A stretch of 64,000 nucleotides of DNA from JAAFHB01 sp963675995. Lineage in GTDB: Bacteria > Bacteroidota > Bacteroidia > Bacteroidales > Prolixibacteraceae. Made by a program: the position numbers and the translations under genes. A model generated the notes under the pieces. It was not told the DNA's origin and searched no databases. It saw only the letters and a list, made by a program, of their open reading frames with translations. Below are positions 47,010-56,182 of the stretch, piece by piece (within the stretch, counting starts at the first letter, position 1; each line of letters starts with the position of its first letter). The stretch spans positions 2,418,001-2,482,000 of the forward strand of contig CAXXIY010000001.1 in assembly GCA_963675995.2 (NCBI GenBank), in the 5' to 3' direction.

Positions 47010-47732
47010 TTAATATTTTTTGCGTAAACTTTCTCCGGTTAATTGAAAACGCACTGATTTATGAACGATTCTGTCTAAACAGGCTTCAGCAATCAGCTCA
47101 TTACCAATAACAGCATACCAATCATTGACTGGAAGCTGACTGGATATTATCAATGCTTTTCTCCGATATCTGTCGTCAACAATTTGCTCAAAATCATTTT
47201 GTTGTTGTCCTTGTAATGCTTTCATACCAAAGTCATCTATGATTAACATATCCACGCGTGAGAGTTTTTCCAGGAATCGGATTTCCTGTCCCTGCAATCG
47301 TTCGAGTTTGATTCGATCCAATAACTTTTGCATGTTGAAGAACACGACATTAAATCCCAGCCTGCATGCCCTATCACCCAGTGCAACGGCCAAATAGGTT
47401 TTTCCTGTTCCGGTAGGTCCGTTAATCACGATTGTTTGTCCATTACGAACAAATTCACACGTACCCAACTGCGCCACTGTCGTTGCGTCAACACCTCTGG
47501 CGGTATTATAATCAAGCTCCTCAAGCGAAGCCGGATATGGAAACACAGCTTCTTTGAGTAGTCGGGCAATACGGTTTGTTTTTCGGGTGTCTTGTTCGGT
47601 TTGCAACATAAGTTGCAGTCCATCTCTGAGTGAGAGTTTGTCGGCTCTGCGTGTCTCACAAAGGGATGTCCAGCAATCTGCCATCCCGGGAAGCTTAAGC
47701 TTGTGAAGCGATTTTTCAATTTCTTCTTGCAT
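47010..47732 (-). CDS. istB: IS21 helper ATPase IstB
   Basis: The 240-residue AAA+ protein has Walker A GPTGTGKTYLA near residue 105 and Walker B MLIIDDFG near 165. It follows istA by 20 nt. IstB partners with IstA to select and remodel target DNA during IS21 transposition. Confidence 0.95.
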   Translation of the reverse strand: MQEEIEKSLHKLKLPGMADCWTSLCETRRADKLSLRDGLQLMLQTEQDTRKTNRIARLLKEAVFPYPASLEELDYNTARGVDATTVAQLGTCEFVRNGQTIVINGPTGTGKTYLAVALGDRACRLGFNVVFFNMQKLLDRIKLERLQGQEIRFLEKLSRVDMLIIDDFGMKALQGQQQNDFEQIVDDRYRRKALIISSQLPVNDWYAVIGNELIAEACLDRIVHKSVRFQLTGESLRKKY

Positions 47733-47752
47733 ACAATGTTTTATTAAAATGG

Positions 47753-49324
47753 TTATTTATAATAAGAGTTTCCCCGCATATTTTCATGATTAGTTGGCTG
47801 TGGATTAATGCGGTTCTTGCTTTCATCTTGTAATTTAGCCATCTTGAGATTGCTGATCACATTTTGTAAAAACTTGCCCGAGTATGACCTGTTTTGGATA
47901 GCGATCTGGCAGGCTTGTTCAAAATCGGCTATTGATGTTTTTCTGCCTATCGAAAGCATATAATCACAGGTTTTGTATTTGAACTCGGGGGGAATCTGCC
48001 GTTGTTCCAAATCCAGAAACATGTCTGATACAAGCTGCCTGAATACAGTACTATGCTTATCCGCTTTTTCTTGATAATACTCAGCAGAACGGCTCAAAAT
48101 GGCGTTGGAATTGGATGCCAGATGTTCTTTTTTGTGCGTATGCCCAAAGCCTAAGTGGCGCTCATGTGTAGCCACTAATTCATTATTTACAAAGATTTTC
48201 ACCAATGTGCGGGTGTAAATAACATGGCTACGCTTTCCAATGTGGACAAATGGAACCGAGTAGTAGTGTTTGTCACGCGCCAAATAAACGAATCCATCAT
48301 TGCGAACCTGTAAATCGCACGTAAGTTTCATTTCATAAAGTTGTTCGGGCAAAGGTGACAGCGTATTCTTTTCAACGGCAAAGAATTGTTCTTCACGACT
48401 ATAAGGCCGTTGCTGCATCCGTGTCTGATTGTGTTCAAGCATTTTCTGCGATACTGCCTCGTTTAAATCCTCCAATGAATAAAAGGTCGTGTTGCGAAGG
48501 CGGGCATATACCCGCCTGTAAATAATCTTCACCTGGTTCTCTACCAATGCCTTGTGTGTAGGAGAATAAGGGCGGCAAGGGATGGTTACAAAACGATAAT
48601 GATTGCCCATATCTTCCAACGCTTTGTTCAACGTTGGCTCATACTTATCCGCCTTAATTACAGCCGACTTAAGGTTGTCTGTTACCAAAATCTTAGGTAC
48701 ACCTCCTATGGCTTCCATACACTTGGAAATAGCATATAGAAAATCTTCTACTCTTTGTGAGGGAATACACAAAGCAAAGGCATAATCCGTGTAAGGTAAA
48801 CATGCCACAAATACCTGTACTTTAATCATTTCTCCTGTTTCTGTATTTGCATATTCCAACGTATCTCCAGCAAAATCGACAAATAATTTCTCGCCAGGTA
48901 CATATGTATCACTCAACACGGTAGTAGGCGCAGTGGCTGCTAATTGTTGTTTTAAGTGATGGAAAAACTGTGACTTACGATAACCGTCAGGATGCCTGGC
49001 TATGTAATCCTGCCACACCAAAAAACGCGTCACATGCTTATGTCCTAAGGAGGTCTTAAAGTCTGTCAACTCATCCAAAAACGTCTGATGACGGTAATCC
49101 GTATATGCCGGATTCCCAGCCCTGAAGCGGGCCTCAAGTTCCGGATCTTCCATTTTTAATACCTCTTTGAGCGACAATGGATCACCCCCAAAGAACCGAA
49201 CATAATTATTTACAGTCTCTTTGTTTATATCCAAATCCCTGGCGATTTGACGGTTCGACACGCCGTTCTCGCTCAATTGGAGAACTTGTTTTATTTTACT
49301 CATACTTGTTGATTTTCCTGCCAT
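47753..49324 (-). CDS. istA: IS21 transposase IstA
   Basis: The 523-residue DDE transposase has an N-terminal HTH (SKIKQVLQLSENGVSNRQIA, IARDLDINKETV) and a catalytic core with D in FVDFAGDTLEY, D in ILVTDNLKSAV and E in ALVENQVKI. The frame is open for another 105 codons upstream to 49639, but that extension only translates the terminal repeats. The ATG at 49324 gives the normal HTH start. Confidence 0.93.
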   Translation of the reverse strand: MAGKSTSMSKIKQVLQLSENGVSNRQIARDLDINKETVNNYVRFFGGDPLSLKEVLKMEDPELEARFRAGNPAYTDYRHQTFLDELTDFKTSLGHKHVTRFLVWQDYIARHPDGYRKSQFFHHLKQQLAATAPTTVLSDTYVPGEKLFVDFAGDTLEYANTETGEMIKVQVFVACLPYTDYAFALCIPSQRVEDFLYAISKCMEAIGGVPKILVTDNLKSAVIKADKYEPTLNKALEDMGNHYRFVTIPCRPYSPTHKALVENQVKIIYRRVYARLRNTTFYSLEDLNEAVSQKMLEHNQTRMQQRPYSREEQFFAVEKNTLSPLPEQLYEMKLTCDLQVRNDGFVYLARDKHYYSVPFVHIGKRSHVIYTRTLVKIFVNNELVATHERHLGFGHTHKKEHLASNSNAILSRSAEYYQEKADKHSTVFRQLVSDMFLDLEQRQIPPEFKYKTCDYMLSIGRKTSIADFEQACQIAIQNRSYSGKFLQNVISNLKMAKLQDESKNRINPQPTNHENMRGNSYYK

Positions 49325-49368
49325 AGTACCTTTGTTTTGTTGGGCGATTTTTAAGCTGCAAAGGTACG

Positions 49369-49734
49369 GGTGAACATTGAAGTGAACGGATATGCTCCGG
49401 AAAAGGAAAAATCTCAATCCGTGAATGGGCATGTTCCGGAAAGTACTAATAACAAAACTACTAAACCCATAAAGTGAACGGACATGCTCCGGAAAAGTGA
49501 TATTTTCCGACCTCCCAAAATAGGGTGAACGGGTATGCTCCGGAAAAAGGTCCGATTGACCGGGTATGCTCCGGAATTTGGATTGTTTTGTAACAGATTT
49601 TTGTGTTTTCATCCTGTTTGAAGCCTGCTTTTGGGGCAAACGGAAATGAAAAACGTGGTTTTGAATGGTCTACTTTCAATTTAAAACTGAAATGTTTCTA
49701 TTCTAAAGTGGGTGGGTATGCTCCGGAATATGTA
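49369..49734 (-). repeat. Multiple terminal transposase-binding repeats of IS21-A
   Basis: About six copies of a motif close to TGAACGGGYATGCTCCGGAA lie between istA and the IS end, and two (with TCACCGG in place of CTCCGG) lie at the opposite end (46931-46977). Such arrays of end repeats are an IS21 hallmark; six on one side is a high number. Confidence 0.8.
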
Positions 49735-50158
49735 GTTTATTAAAAACACAAAACAAGACTTATCCTTTGAGGATTTCATGAAAACCTACATTAATTGGGA
49801 AAAGAGCTACCTCGAAGAAACATTTTCCTTCAACATAAATAGTAAAGTTGAATTTTTAAAGTCTACTAAAGGTCGAGACATTGCTTTTTGGACATATGAC
49901 ATGCCACTTGAGAAATCCACACAAACAACAGATTCAACAATTACGACACCGACTCAAAAACAAATATTTGTACTTGCCCGAATTAAAGATTATTTGTTAG
50001 GAATAAATTCTCCTCTTTTCGAAAAAGAGAAATTTGATACGATTAAAAGTTACTTAGTCTCTAATATTGATGGAATTGTTGAAACCAAGAATGAAATTGA
50101 TGTTGACGCATTAAATAATCAATTAAATAAATAAAACGACTCACAAAACTAACTTATA

Positions 50159-50578
50159 ATGAAAAAATTATTGACCATCTTGACCATCTTGATTCCAATG
50201 ATTGCTACTTGTCAAATTGTCCCGGTAAATTTTAAAGATTGTAAAACTGACCAAATGTTTGTTTCGGCAGATACTGAGCCGAAATGGAATTGTGATTCAA
50301 TTGCTATGGTTGCTTTTATGAATAAATTCATAGAAGAAAAAAATATTGAAAAAATTGAAGAAGGAAAAATATTAATTGGAATTTTAATTTATCCTGATGG
50401 GAAAACATGTTGTTACTCTTTTGCAAATTTGACAAAAAAAGCATTGGATGCTGAAAAATTCAAAGAAACTGTAAATAAAATGCCCAATTGGACTCCAGCT
50501 AGACTGAATGGAAAAGAAATCACATACCTAAAACAGCAATTTTTCTTGATAAAGAACGGCAAGTTAACTCAGAATTAA
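50159..50578 (+). CDS. Secreted protein with TonB-C-terminal-like domain
   Basis: The 139-residue product has a signal peptide (about 1-19). The remainder follows the pattern of the TonB C-terminal fold used in Bacteroidetes: ILIGILIYPDGKTCCYSF in place of the usual V-x-F-x-V-x-x-D-G strand, and MPNWTPARLNGKEI near the end. It probably acts in the periplasm, but no TonB partner is near. It follows the IS-split gene by 24 nt and ends 8 nt before palindrome A2. Confidence 0.65.
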   Translation: MKKLLTILTILIPMIATCQIVPVNFKDCKTDQMFVSADTEPKWNCDSIAMVAFMNKFIEEKNIEKIEEGKILIGILIYPDGKTCCYSFANLTKKALDAEKFKETVNKMPNWTPARLNGKEITYLKQQFFLIKNGKLTQN

Positions 50579-50585
50579 AAAAAAC

Positions 50586-50752
50586 GGTGCATAATAAAAA
50601 CTATATGTCAATTGGGGTTTCGGTGCGGACAACAAAGCCCGCAGCCAGCAACAACGGCGGTGTAGCTCGACAGACAAACGACCAAAGGGAGTTCAGCGAA
50701 GCTAAAGCAACCCGCAAACCCCAGCTGTATATAGTTCCGTCCGTTGTGAGCC
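50586..50752 (+). repeat. Intergenic palindrome A2 (attC-like)
   Basis: The left arm TAAAAACTATATGTCAATTG and the right arm CAGCTGTATATAGTTCCG are complementary in the same way as in A1 and A3. The closing core site is CGTTGTGAG. Confidence 0.65.
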
Positions 50753-50801
50753 ATAAAAGCCAGCTCTTCGATATGAAAATTCTAATTATAAATAATCTAA
50801 T

Positions 50802-51908
50802 ATGACCAAACTAGAAAGTTTTATTTTAATCACTTTTACGGTTGCATTATATTCATGCAATAAACCTGATAGATATATCATAAATGGCAATGTAACCGGG
50901 TTTCCTGATAGCACAATGATTTATTTGAGGAATTTAAGTACTGATGAGGTTTTTGACAGTACTTTAATTATTAATAATAAGTTTCAATTAAAAGGTAAAT
51001 TGGAAAGTGTTCCCGAACAGATTTGGCTAAATACCAAAATTAACAATGAATTTATATATACTAATTTATTGATAGGTAATGAAGAAATTGAAATAAAGGG
51101 TGATATTAAAGACTTTCCTTGGAAAGTACAAGTCTTGGGTTCAAAAACTCAAGATGAAGATGATAATCTTCGTGATTTGACTAGTCAATTTGATATTAAG
51201 CGGGATTCCCTTGTTCAAATATTTCTTAAATTAGCACCAGAATTACAGGAGAAAAAAGGGAAAGAAATTTGGGGAGAAGTAAAAATAATTGATGATACAA
51301 CTCTATCTATACGCATAAGATTCATAAAAGCTCATATAAATACATATACTGGGATTATAAATCTAGGTTATTTAAAAAATTCATTTCCTAAAGATACAGT
51401 CCAAGTTTTGTATAATAAAATATCAAATGAGTTGAGAGCTAGTAAATATGCTAAAATAGTAGAAATATTTTTAAAGGAGAAGACAACCGAAATCGGTGAT
51501 AAATATAAAGATTTTGAGGCATTTAATAAAGATGGACACAAACAAAGGTTCTCAGGATTAATAGGCAAATATATTTTATTAGATTTTACTGCTGCGTATT
51601 GTGGCCCATGTGTTCAATCGGCAGAAGAACTAAGATTTATTAATAAAACATATAGTGATTCTCTTTCGATTATTAGTTTTTCCGGGGATGCGAAAAAGGA
51701 TATTTGGTTGAAATCATTAAAAAGAGATAGTGTTACATGGATAAGTTTATGGGATGGTAAAGGAACTTACAGTGAAACATATATAAAATATGGGGTTCAC
51801 GGATTTCCAACATTTTTTCTAATTGACCCAAATGGAAAAGTCATTGATAAATGGAGTGGATATGGCAAAGGTTCTTTAGAAGGAAAGTTGAAAAGATTTA
51901 AAAAATAA
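50802..51908 (+). CDS. DUF4369/TlpA-like thioredoxin lipoprotein
   Basis: The 368-residue product has a lipoprotein signal (S-C at about residue 19), an N-terminal DUF4369-like beta domain (INGNVTGFPDSTMIYLRN, about 27-120), a helical linker, and a C-terminal TlpA/thioredoxin domain with the redox motif C-G-P-C near 267. The cis-proline loop G-F-P-T follows near 340. It would reduce or shuffle disulphides in the periplasm. Similar proteins are usually chromosomal in Bacteroidetes; here it sits alone between palindromes A2 and C2. Confidence 0.9.
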   Translation: MTKLESFILITFTVALYSCNKPDRYIINGNVTGFPDSTMIYLRNLSTDEVFDSTLIINNKFQLKGKLESVPEQIWLNTKINNEFIYTNLLIGNEEIEIKGDIKDFPWKVQVLGSKTQDEDDNLRDLTSQFDIKRDSLVQIFLKLAPELQEKKGKEIWGEVKIIDDTTLSIRIRFIKAHINTYTGIINLGYLKNSFPKDTVQVLYNKISNELRASKYAKIVEIFLKEKTTEIGDKYKDFEAFNKDGHKQRFSGLIGKYILLDFTAAYCGPCVQSAEELRFINKTYSDSLSIISFSGDAKKDIWLKSLKRDSVTWISLWDGKGTYSETYIKYGVHGFPTFFLIDPNGKVIDKWSGYGKGSLEGKLKRFKK

Positions 51909-52010
51909 TTACGGCACACAATAAGAAGGAATAGGAGCGGCGAGCAACGCCCAGCGATTATTCACGGTTGAAGTACACGCGCCGGGATCGGAGCTATGGT
52001 TACTGAGCCT
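51909..52010 (+). repeat. Intergenic palindrome C2 (attC-like)
   Basis: Nearly identical to C1 over about 80 bp (from AATAAGAAGGAATAGGAGCG to CGGAGCTATG). It starts at the stop codon of the TlpA-like gene. Confidence 0.65.
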
Positions 52011-52082
52011 GCCGAAGTATGCACTTAATGACCGTTTTTGTTTGTTTTGAAGATTTTCGGAGAAGAAAAATACAATTGTCGT

Positions 52083-52565
52083 TTCTTGACCTATTGCAGG
52101 TTTTTGTGCTTTTGCGGGTTTAAAACCCGATTATTTAATGTACTCTTACTTTGGCCGCGTAAAGCAACCTGTTGATCCGGTTTATTGACCACATATTCAG
52201 CTTAAAGAGGAAAAACGAAAAAAAGAGATCTTTGGAATATTTAACGTTCTTACCATGAGCGCGAAGCGTAAACAAATACTTCCGCTGAGACAAAAAGCTG
52301 CTTGAGCGATGCCGAAGTGAGTTCATTTTGTCAGGTCTTTTTTGGTTACTATTTGTGACGACAAAAAGTGACAAAGAGAGAAAAGTTGAAGTTGACCACC
52401 CGGAGTTCATATAAATAGCGAAAGACGATGATACGCAGCTTATCTTCGTTTAATAGCCTCATATGCCGGCTTCGCCCTTCATTTCGTCATATGTCCACCG
52501 GACATTTGGTTTTGCTAACACAAAACTTCACTCACCTCAGTTTATAAGGGACTTGCACCCTCTGG
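52083..52565 (-). repeat. Repeated block R, copy 1, with recombinase N-terminus remnant
   Basis: The left end repeats 40425-40510 and encodes NKPDQQVALRGQSKSTLNN on the minus strand (52119-52185). From 52180 to 52565 the block is closely repeated at 60838-61256. It looks like the 5' part and leader of a lost recombinase gene. IS21-B is inserted at its right end. Confidence 0.7.
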
Positions 52566-52709
52566 TGTAATCGGAAAATAACAATGCACAGTCTTCGGTA
52601 AATAAGAATACACAGAGATTGGTAACAATGGTGCACAGTTTTCTTTTGATTTGGGCATGCCCAAATCAAAAGAAAGTCAACTTTACCGGGGTACTAAAAC
52701 CCGGTTATT

Positions 52710-54275
52710 ATGAACCATTATCTTAATAAGTTGATCATGTACCATGAGATTCACAAAATGAACCGAGAAGGGTTCTCAAAATCAAAAATCAGCCAATATC
52801 TGGTTGTCAACCGTCGCACGGTTAACCGTATTTTGTCGATGGATGAGATGCAGTTTGAAGCGTTTCTTGAGTCGCTATCCCAAAGGAGTAAGGAACTATC
52901 CTGTTATGAGCATTGGGTGAAAGCCAAACTGGAGATGTACCAGGAAACCTCTGCCGCTCAAATGCACGACTGGTTAATGGAACATTTTCCGGATTTTCCC
53001 GGCGTAACAGCCAAAACCGTTTATAACTTCGTGATGTGGGTTCGCCAAAAACATCATCTGCCACAGACCCGGCCAATACGTGAATACAATGCCGTTGAAG
53101 AACTTCCATACGGGTTGCAGGCACAGGTAGACTTTGGACAATACAACATGCGTGACGGGCTGGCTAAGCGGGTAAAAGTCTGGTTCTTTGCCATGTCGTT
53201 GTCCCGTTCACGGTATAAATATATTTTCTTCTCAGATATACCCTTTACCAGCCATACGGCTATTGTGGCCCACGAGAAGGCATTCTCATTCTTTAATGGA
53301 ATCCCTGATCAGATTGTTTATGACCAGGACAAACTGTTTCTGACAGACGAAAACAGGGGTGATCTATTGCTTACAAGTGCATTTAAGGATTATTGCAGGG
53401 AGCGTAAATTTCATTTGCACTTTTGCAGAAAAGCTGATCCTGAGAGTAAGGGCAAGATTGAAAATGTTGTCAAATACGTCAAGCAGAACTTCTTATATAA
53501 CAGGCCTTTCAGTGATGTTTCTCTGCTTAACACTGAAGCTCTGGCATGGCTTGGGCGTACCGCAAATGCAAAACCACATGCCGGCACCCAGAAGATCCCA
53601 TTTAACGAATGGTGCATCGAACAACCCTCTTTAACGCCTTTTATTGCTGTAGCCTTAAAACCTCCAACAAGTTTGTATACTGTACGAAAAGACAATATTA
53701 TCTGTTGGAAAGGAAACTTTTACACGCTTCCATCCGGCACTTATAAAGGGAGAGGAACGCAGGTAAGCGTATCACCGGAAGAGGGTTTACTCAATATCTG
53801 TTCATTGTCCGGCACACCTGTTTGTTCTCCTATGATATCCACAGAGAAAGGTAAGACGGTAACCAATACTGATCATAAACGGGATAAATCCGGCAAGGTC
53901 CAACAATTGATCAGCGACATCTCATTGATGTTTGATAATCCTGACCTGTCTTTGCAGTACATGGCAGAAATCCGTAAGGAGAAACCCAGATACATACGTG
54001 ATCAGCTTATTTTGTTAAGGCAAACCCTGAGCTTGTTCAATAAGAAACTCATTAATAAAACCCTGCAGTACTGTATTGAAATGCATGTATATAGTGCAAA
54101 CGATTTTAAATCGGTGGCAGAAAACTTCTTAAAGGAACAGTCTCAAATTGAAGCACACAAACTGAAAACAATACTGACCAATCCTCTGAGTGGAATAAGG
54201 TCCGATATTGCGACTTTCCAGCCAATGAAAAGCTCTATTTACGATTATGAACACTTAATGCAGGGAGGCAATTGA
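52710..54275 (+). CDS. istA: IS21 transposase IstA (IS21-B)
   Basis: The 521-residue product has an N-terminal HTH (FSKSKISQYLVVNRRTVNRI) and the DDE core: D in QVDFGQYNM, D in VYDQDKLFLTD and E in SKGKIENVVKYV. It is of a different subgroup from IstA of IS21-A. Its stop is 2 nt before the istB ATG. Confidence 0.93.
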   Translation: MNHYLNKLIMYHEIHKMNREGFSKSKISQYLVVNRRTVNRILSMDEMQFEAFLESLSQRSKELSCYEHWVKAKLEMYQETSAAQMHDWLMEHFPDFPGVTAKTVYNFVMWVRQKHHLPQTRPIREYNAVEELPYGLQAQVDFGQYNMRDGLAKRVKVWFFAMSLSRSRYKYIFFSDIPFTSHTAIVAHEKAFSFFNGIPDQIVYDQDKLFLTDENRGDLLLTSAFKDYCRERKFHLHFCRKADPESKGKIENVVKYVKQNFLYNRPFSDVSLLNTEALAWLGRTANAKPHAGTQKIPFNEWCIEQPSLTPFIAVALKPPTSLYTVRKDNIICWKGNFYTLPSGTYKGRGTQVSVSPEEGLLNICSLSGTPVCSPMISTEKGKTVTNTDHKRDKSGKVQQLISDISLMFDNPDLSLQYMAEIRKEKPRYIRDQLILLRQTLSLFNKKLINKTLQYCIEMHVYSANDFKSVAENFLKEQSQIEAHKLKTILTNPLSGIRSDIATFQPMKSSIYDYEHLMQGGN

Positions 54276-54277
54276 TC

Positions 54278-55039
54278 ATGGAAAAGAAGCAAATCATACA
54301 ATCCCTTTGTCTGCAGTTTAGAATGAGCGGAATGGGTGCCAGTCTTGACCAGGCACTTAGAGAAGCTGAAAGTGGAACAGTTAGTTTTCTCGACTATACC
54401 ATCAGACTTTTGCAAGCCGAAGCCACGCATCGTCAACAGAAAGAAGATCAACGAAGGCTTAAAACAGCCCGATTGCCAATCACTTGTGATCTAAACAAAT
54501 ATGATTACACCTTTGAAAATGGCCTTCCAAAATCACGGCTAATACAACTCCGGGAACTTGACTGGCTCGACCAGCTGTACAACATTATCCTGATGGGGCC
54601 ATCCGGTACCGGAAAAACTTTTATTGCTGCCGGTCTCTGTAATGATGCTGTCAGGAAGGGATATAAAGCTTACTTCCGGACAATGGATGATATTATTGGG
54701 ATGCTTAAGATGAGAGATTTTACTCAAACAGCAAAAGCAGAATACAAACGGCTAACTGCTGCAAATCTGATAGTTATTGACGATATCATGCTCTTCCCCA
54801 TTGAAAAACAGTTGGCAGTGGCCTTGTTTAATATGATTAATCACATCTACGAAAAAACTGCATTTATCATCACAACAAATAAATCACCATCCCAGTGGGC
54901 ACAGATGCTCGACGATGAAGTCCTGGCAACAGCCCTGCTTGATCGCCTTTTGTTCCATTGTGAGGTTATCAATCTATCCGGGAAAAGCTTCAGAATTAAG
55001 AACCAGAAAACAATATTTAATCGAAATGAGGAAAAATAA
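54278..55039 (+). CDS. istB: IS21 helper ATPase IstB (IS21-B)
   Basis: The 253-residue AAA+ ATPase has Walker A GPSGTGKTFIA near residue 107 and Walker B LIVIDDIM near 167. The ATG at 54278 follows a GGAGG ribosome-binding site at 54264-54268. An upstream in-frame TTG is less likely. Confidence 0.93.
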   Translation: MEKKQIIQSLCLQFRMSGMGASLDQALREAESGTVSFLDYTIRLLQAEATHRQQKEDQRRLKTARLPITCDLNKYDYTFENGLPKSRLIQLRELDWLDQLYNIILMGPSGTGKTFIAAGLCNDAVRKGYKAYFRTMDDIIGMLKMRDFTQTAKAEYKRLTAANLIVIDDIMLFPIEKQLAVALFNMINHIYEKTAFIITTNKSPSQWAQMLDDEVLATALLDRLLFHCEVINLSGKSFRIKNQKTIFNRNEEK

Positions 55040-55139
55040 CCTACATTTGAAAACACAAAAGTTGAGCACTGTTGTTGCCATTTTCTGTGCACTCTAATTT
55101 ACCATTTTCTGTGCATTTGTAATTTCTACTTACATCTGG

Positions 55140-55400
55140 AAAAATACACTTGCTGTAAAATCACTTTTGTAACCAAAAATTTGTATTTTCGAAGCTTATC
55201 AAGAGCTTACAACGAGTGCGTGCAGCTTGTGCAGGGCGGACACATTCAATATAAAAATTGGGGTTTCATTGGTTATTCAAAGGTTGTGGCTCGCATCAAG
55301 TGCCTTGTAATTTGGGATTTAAGTGCTCCGTTCTCCCCAGCTTTTCATCTTATCGACCTTTATCCGCATAAAAAGCAACGCCAGTACATAAATTTAACAT
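55140..55400. other. Right flank of the IS21-B target block
   Basis: The first 110 bp continue block R (matching 61257-61356: TTTGTATTTTCGAAGCTT, GAGCTTACAACGAGTGC). The rest is spacer before the DapB-like gene. A 98-codon frame over it has no support. Confidence 0.5.
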
Positions 55401-56159
55401 ATGAATATGAAAATAGGATTAATAGGATTTGGAAAAACTGGGAAAGCAGTTGCGAATGTTATTTTGCAAAATACTGAATATAGACTTGAATGGGTTTTAA
55501 GACAAAGTACACTGTTAGAAAGTAGAAGTGTGCCAGAGTTTTTAGGTATAAAATCAGAAGAACCTGGATTGATATATTCAAGCTCTAAGATAAAAATGAC
55601 AGAGCTTCTCGACAGACATCCAGTCGATATTATTATTGATTTTTCTTCGGAGTCGGGTATTTATACTTATGGGGAGATTGCCGGCGAAAGAAAAATAAAA
55701 ATAATTTCTGCTGTTTCTCATTATAGTGAAGCAGAAAGAGAATTACTAAAGAAGCTCTCTGAAAGCACTGTCGTATTTTGGAGTCCTAATATTACATTAG
55801 GAGTTAATTATTTACTATTTGCTGCAAAGTTCTTGAAAAAGATAGCTCCTTGGGTAGATATTGAGATTATTGAAGAACATTTTAAAGAAAAAAAAGGAGT
55901 TTCCGGTACGGCAGTAAAAATTGCAGAAGCATTGGATTTACAAAAGTCTGACATTAATTCGGTGAGGGCAGGAGGAATTGTTGGTAAACATGAGTTAATT
56001 TTTGGATTTCCATATCAAACAGTGCGTCTTATTCATGAATCTATTTCCAGAGAGGCGTTTGGAAATGGAGTTATATTTGTAGCTGAGAACTTAGAGGACA
56101 AAATGATTGGGCTATACAATTTTGAAGATATTTTATTGCCATATTTTAATGCTGAATAG
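55401..56159 (+). CDS. DapB-like reductase (dihydrodipicolinate reductase homologue)
   Basis: The 252-residue product has a Rossmann start (IGLIGFGKTGKAV, about 5-17), a D-F-S segment near 75, SPNITLGVNYLLF near 130, and an active-site segment E-E-H-F-K-E-K-K near 155 in place of E-x-H-H-x-x-K-x-D-A-P. The presumed catalytic His and the Lys four residues later are kept, while the DAP stretch is altered. It may make tetrahydrodipicolinate for lysine/peptidoglycan, or have a changed substrate. It lies in the island, far from other lysine genes. Confidence 0.8.
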   Translation: MNMKIGLIGFGKTGKAVANVILQNTEYRLEWVLRQSTLLESRSVPEFLGIKSEEPGLIYSSSKIKMTELLDRHPVDIIIDFSSESGIYTYGEIAGERKIKIISAVSHYSEAERELLKKLSESTVVFWSPNITLGVNYLLFAAKFLKKIAPWVDIEIIEEHFKEKKGVSGTAVKIAEALDLQKSDINSVRAGGIVGKHELIFGFPYQTVRLIHESISREAFGNGVIFVAENLEDKMIGLYNFEDILLPYFNAE

Positions 56160-56182
56160 GAACAATTATGTGTAATAGTTGC

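Larger units (their letters stand above)
46928..49734 (-). mobile_element. IS21-family element (IS21-A)
   Basis: The ends TACATATTCCGG and CCGGAATATGTA form a 12-bp inverted repeat. The flanks carry the direct duplication GTTTATT (46921-46927 and 49735-49741). Inside are istB and istA on the minus strand, plus multiple terminal transposase-binding repeats. Total length is 2807 bp. The element appears intact. Confidence 0.92.
46703..50134 (+). pseudogene. Secreted-protein gene split by an IS21-family element
   Basis: The 5' part (46703-46927) encodes a signal peptide (MKQILIIILLLF..., ending VGAQ) and about 55 mature residues. The 3' part (49735-50134) continues in the same frame once the IS and one copy of the 7-bp duplication GTTTATT are removed; the join then reads KDKFI-KNTKQDLSFEDF. 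The restored protein would have about 205 residues with no recognised domain. As it stands, the 5' frame ends 5 codons into the IS, and an internal ATG at 49778 could yield only the C-terminal part. Confidence 0.85.
52566..55134 (+). mobile_element. IS21-family element (IS21-B)
   Basis: The termini TGTAATCGGAAAATAACAAT... and the complement of ...ACAAATGCACAG/TGTAAGTAGAAATTAC match as inverted repeats with 5'-TGTAA ends. The flanks carry the direct duplication TCTGG (52561-52565 and 55135-55139). The uninterrupted relative at 61252-61256 has a single TCTGG. Repeated CCATTTTCTGTGCA motifs lie at the right end. Total length is 2569 bp, with intact istA and istB. Confidence 0.93.

Noticed and set aside
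52135..52410. Minus-strand frame of 91 codons, similar to one at 60852-61064
   Set aside because: It is the leader of the lost recombinase gene in repeated block R; the two copies do not conserve one protein end to end.
55181..55477. Plus-strand frame overlapping the DapB-like start
   Set aside because: It has no family features and overlaps a well-supported gene in another frame.
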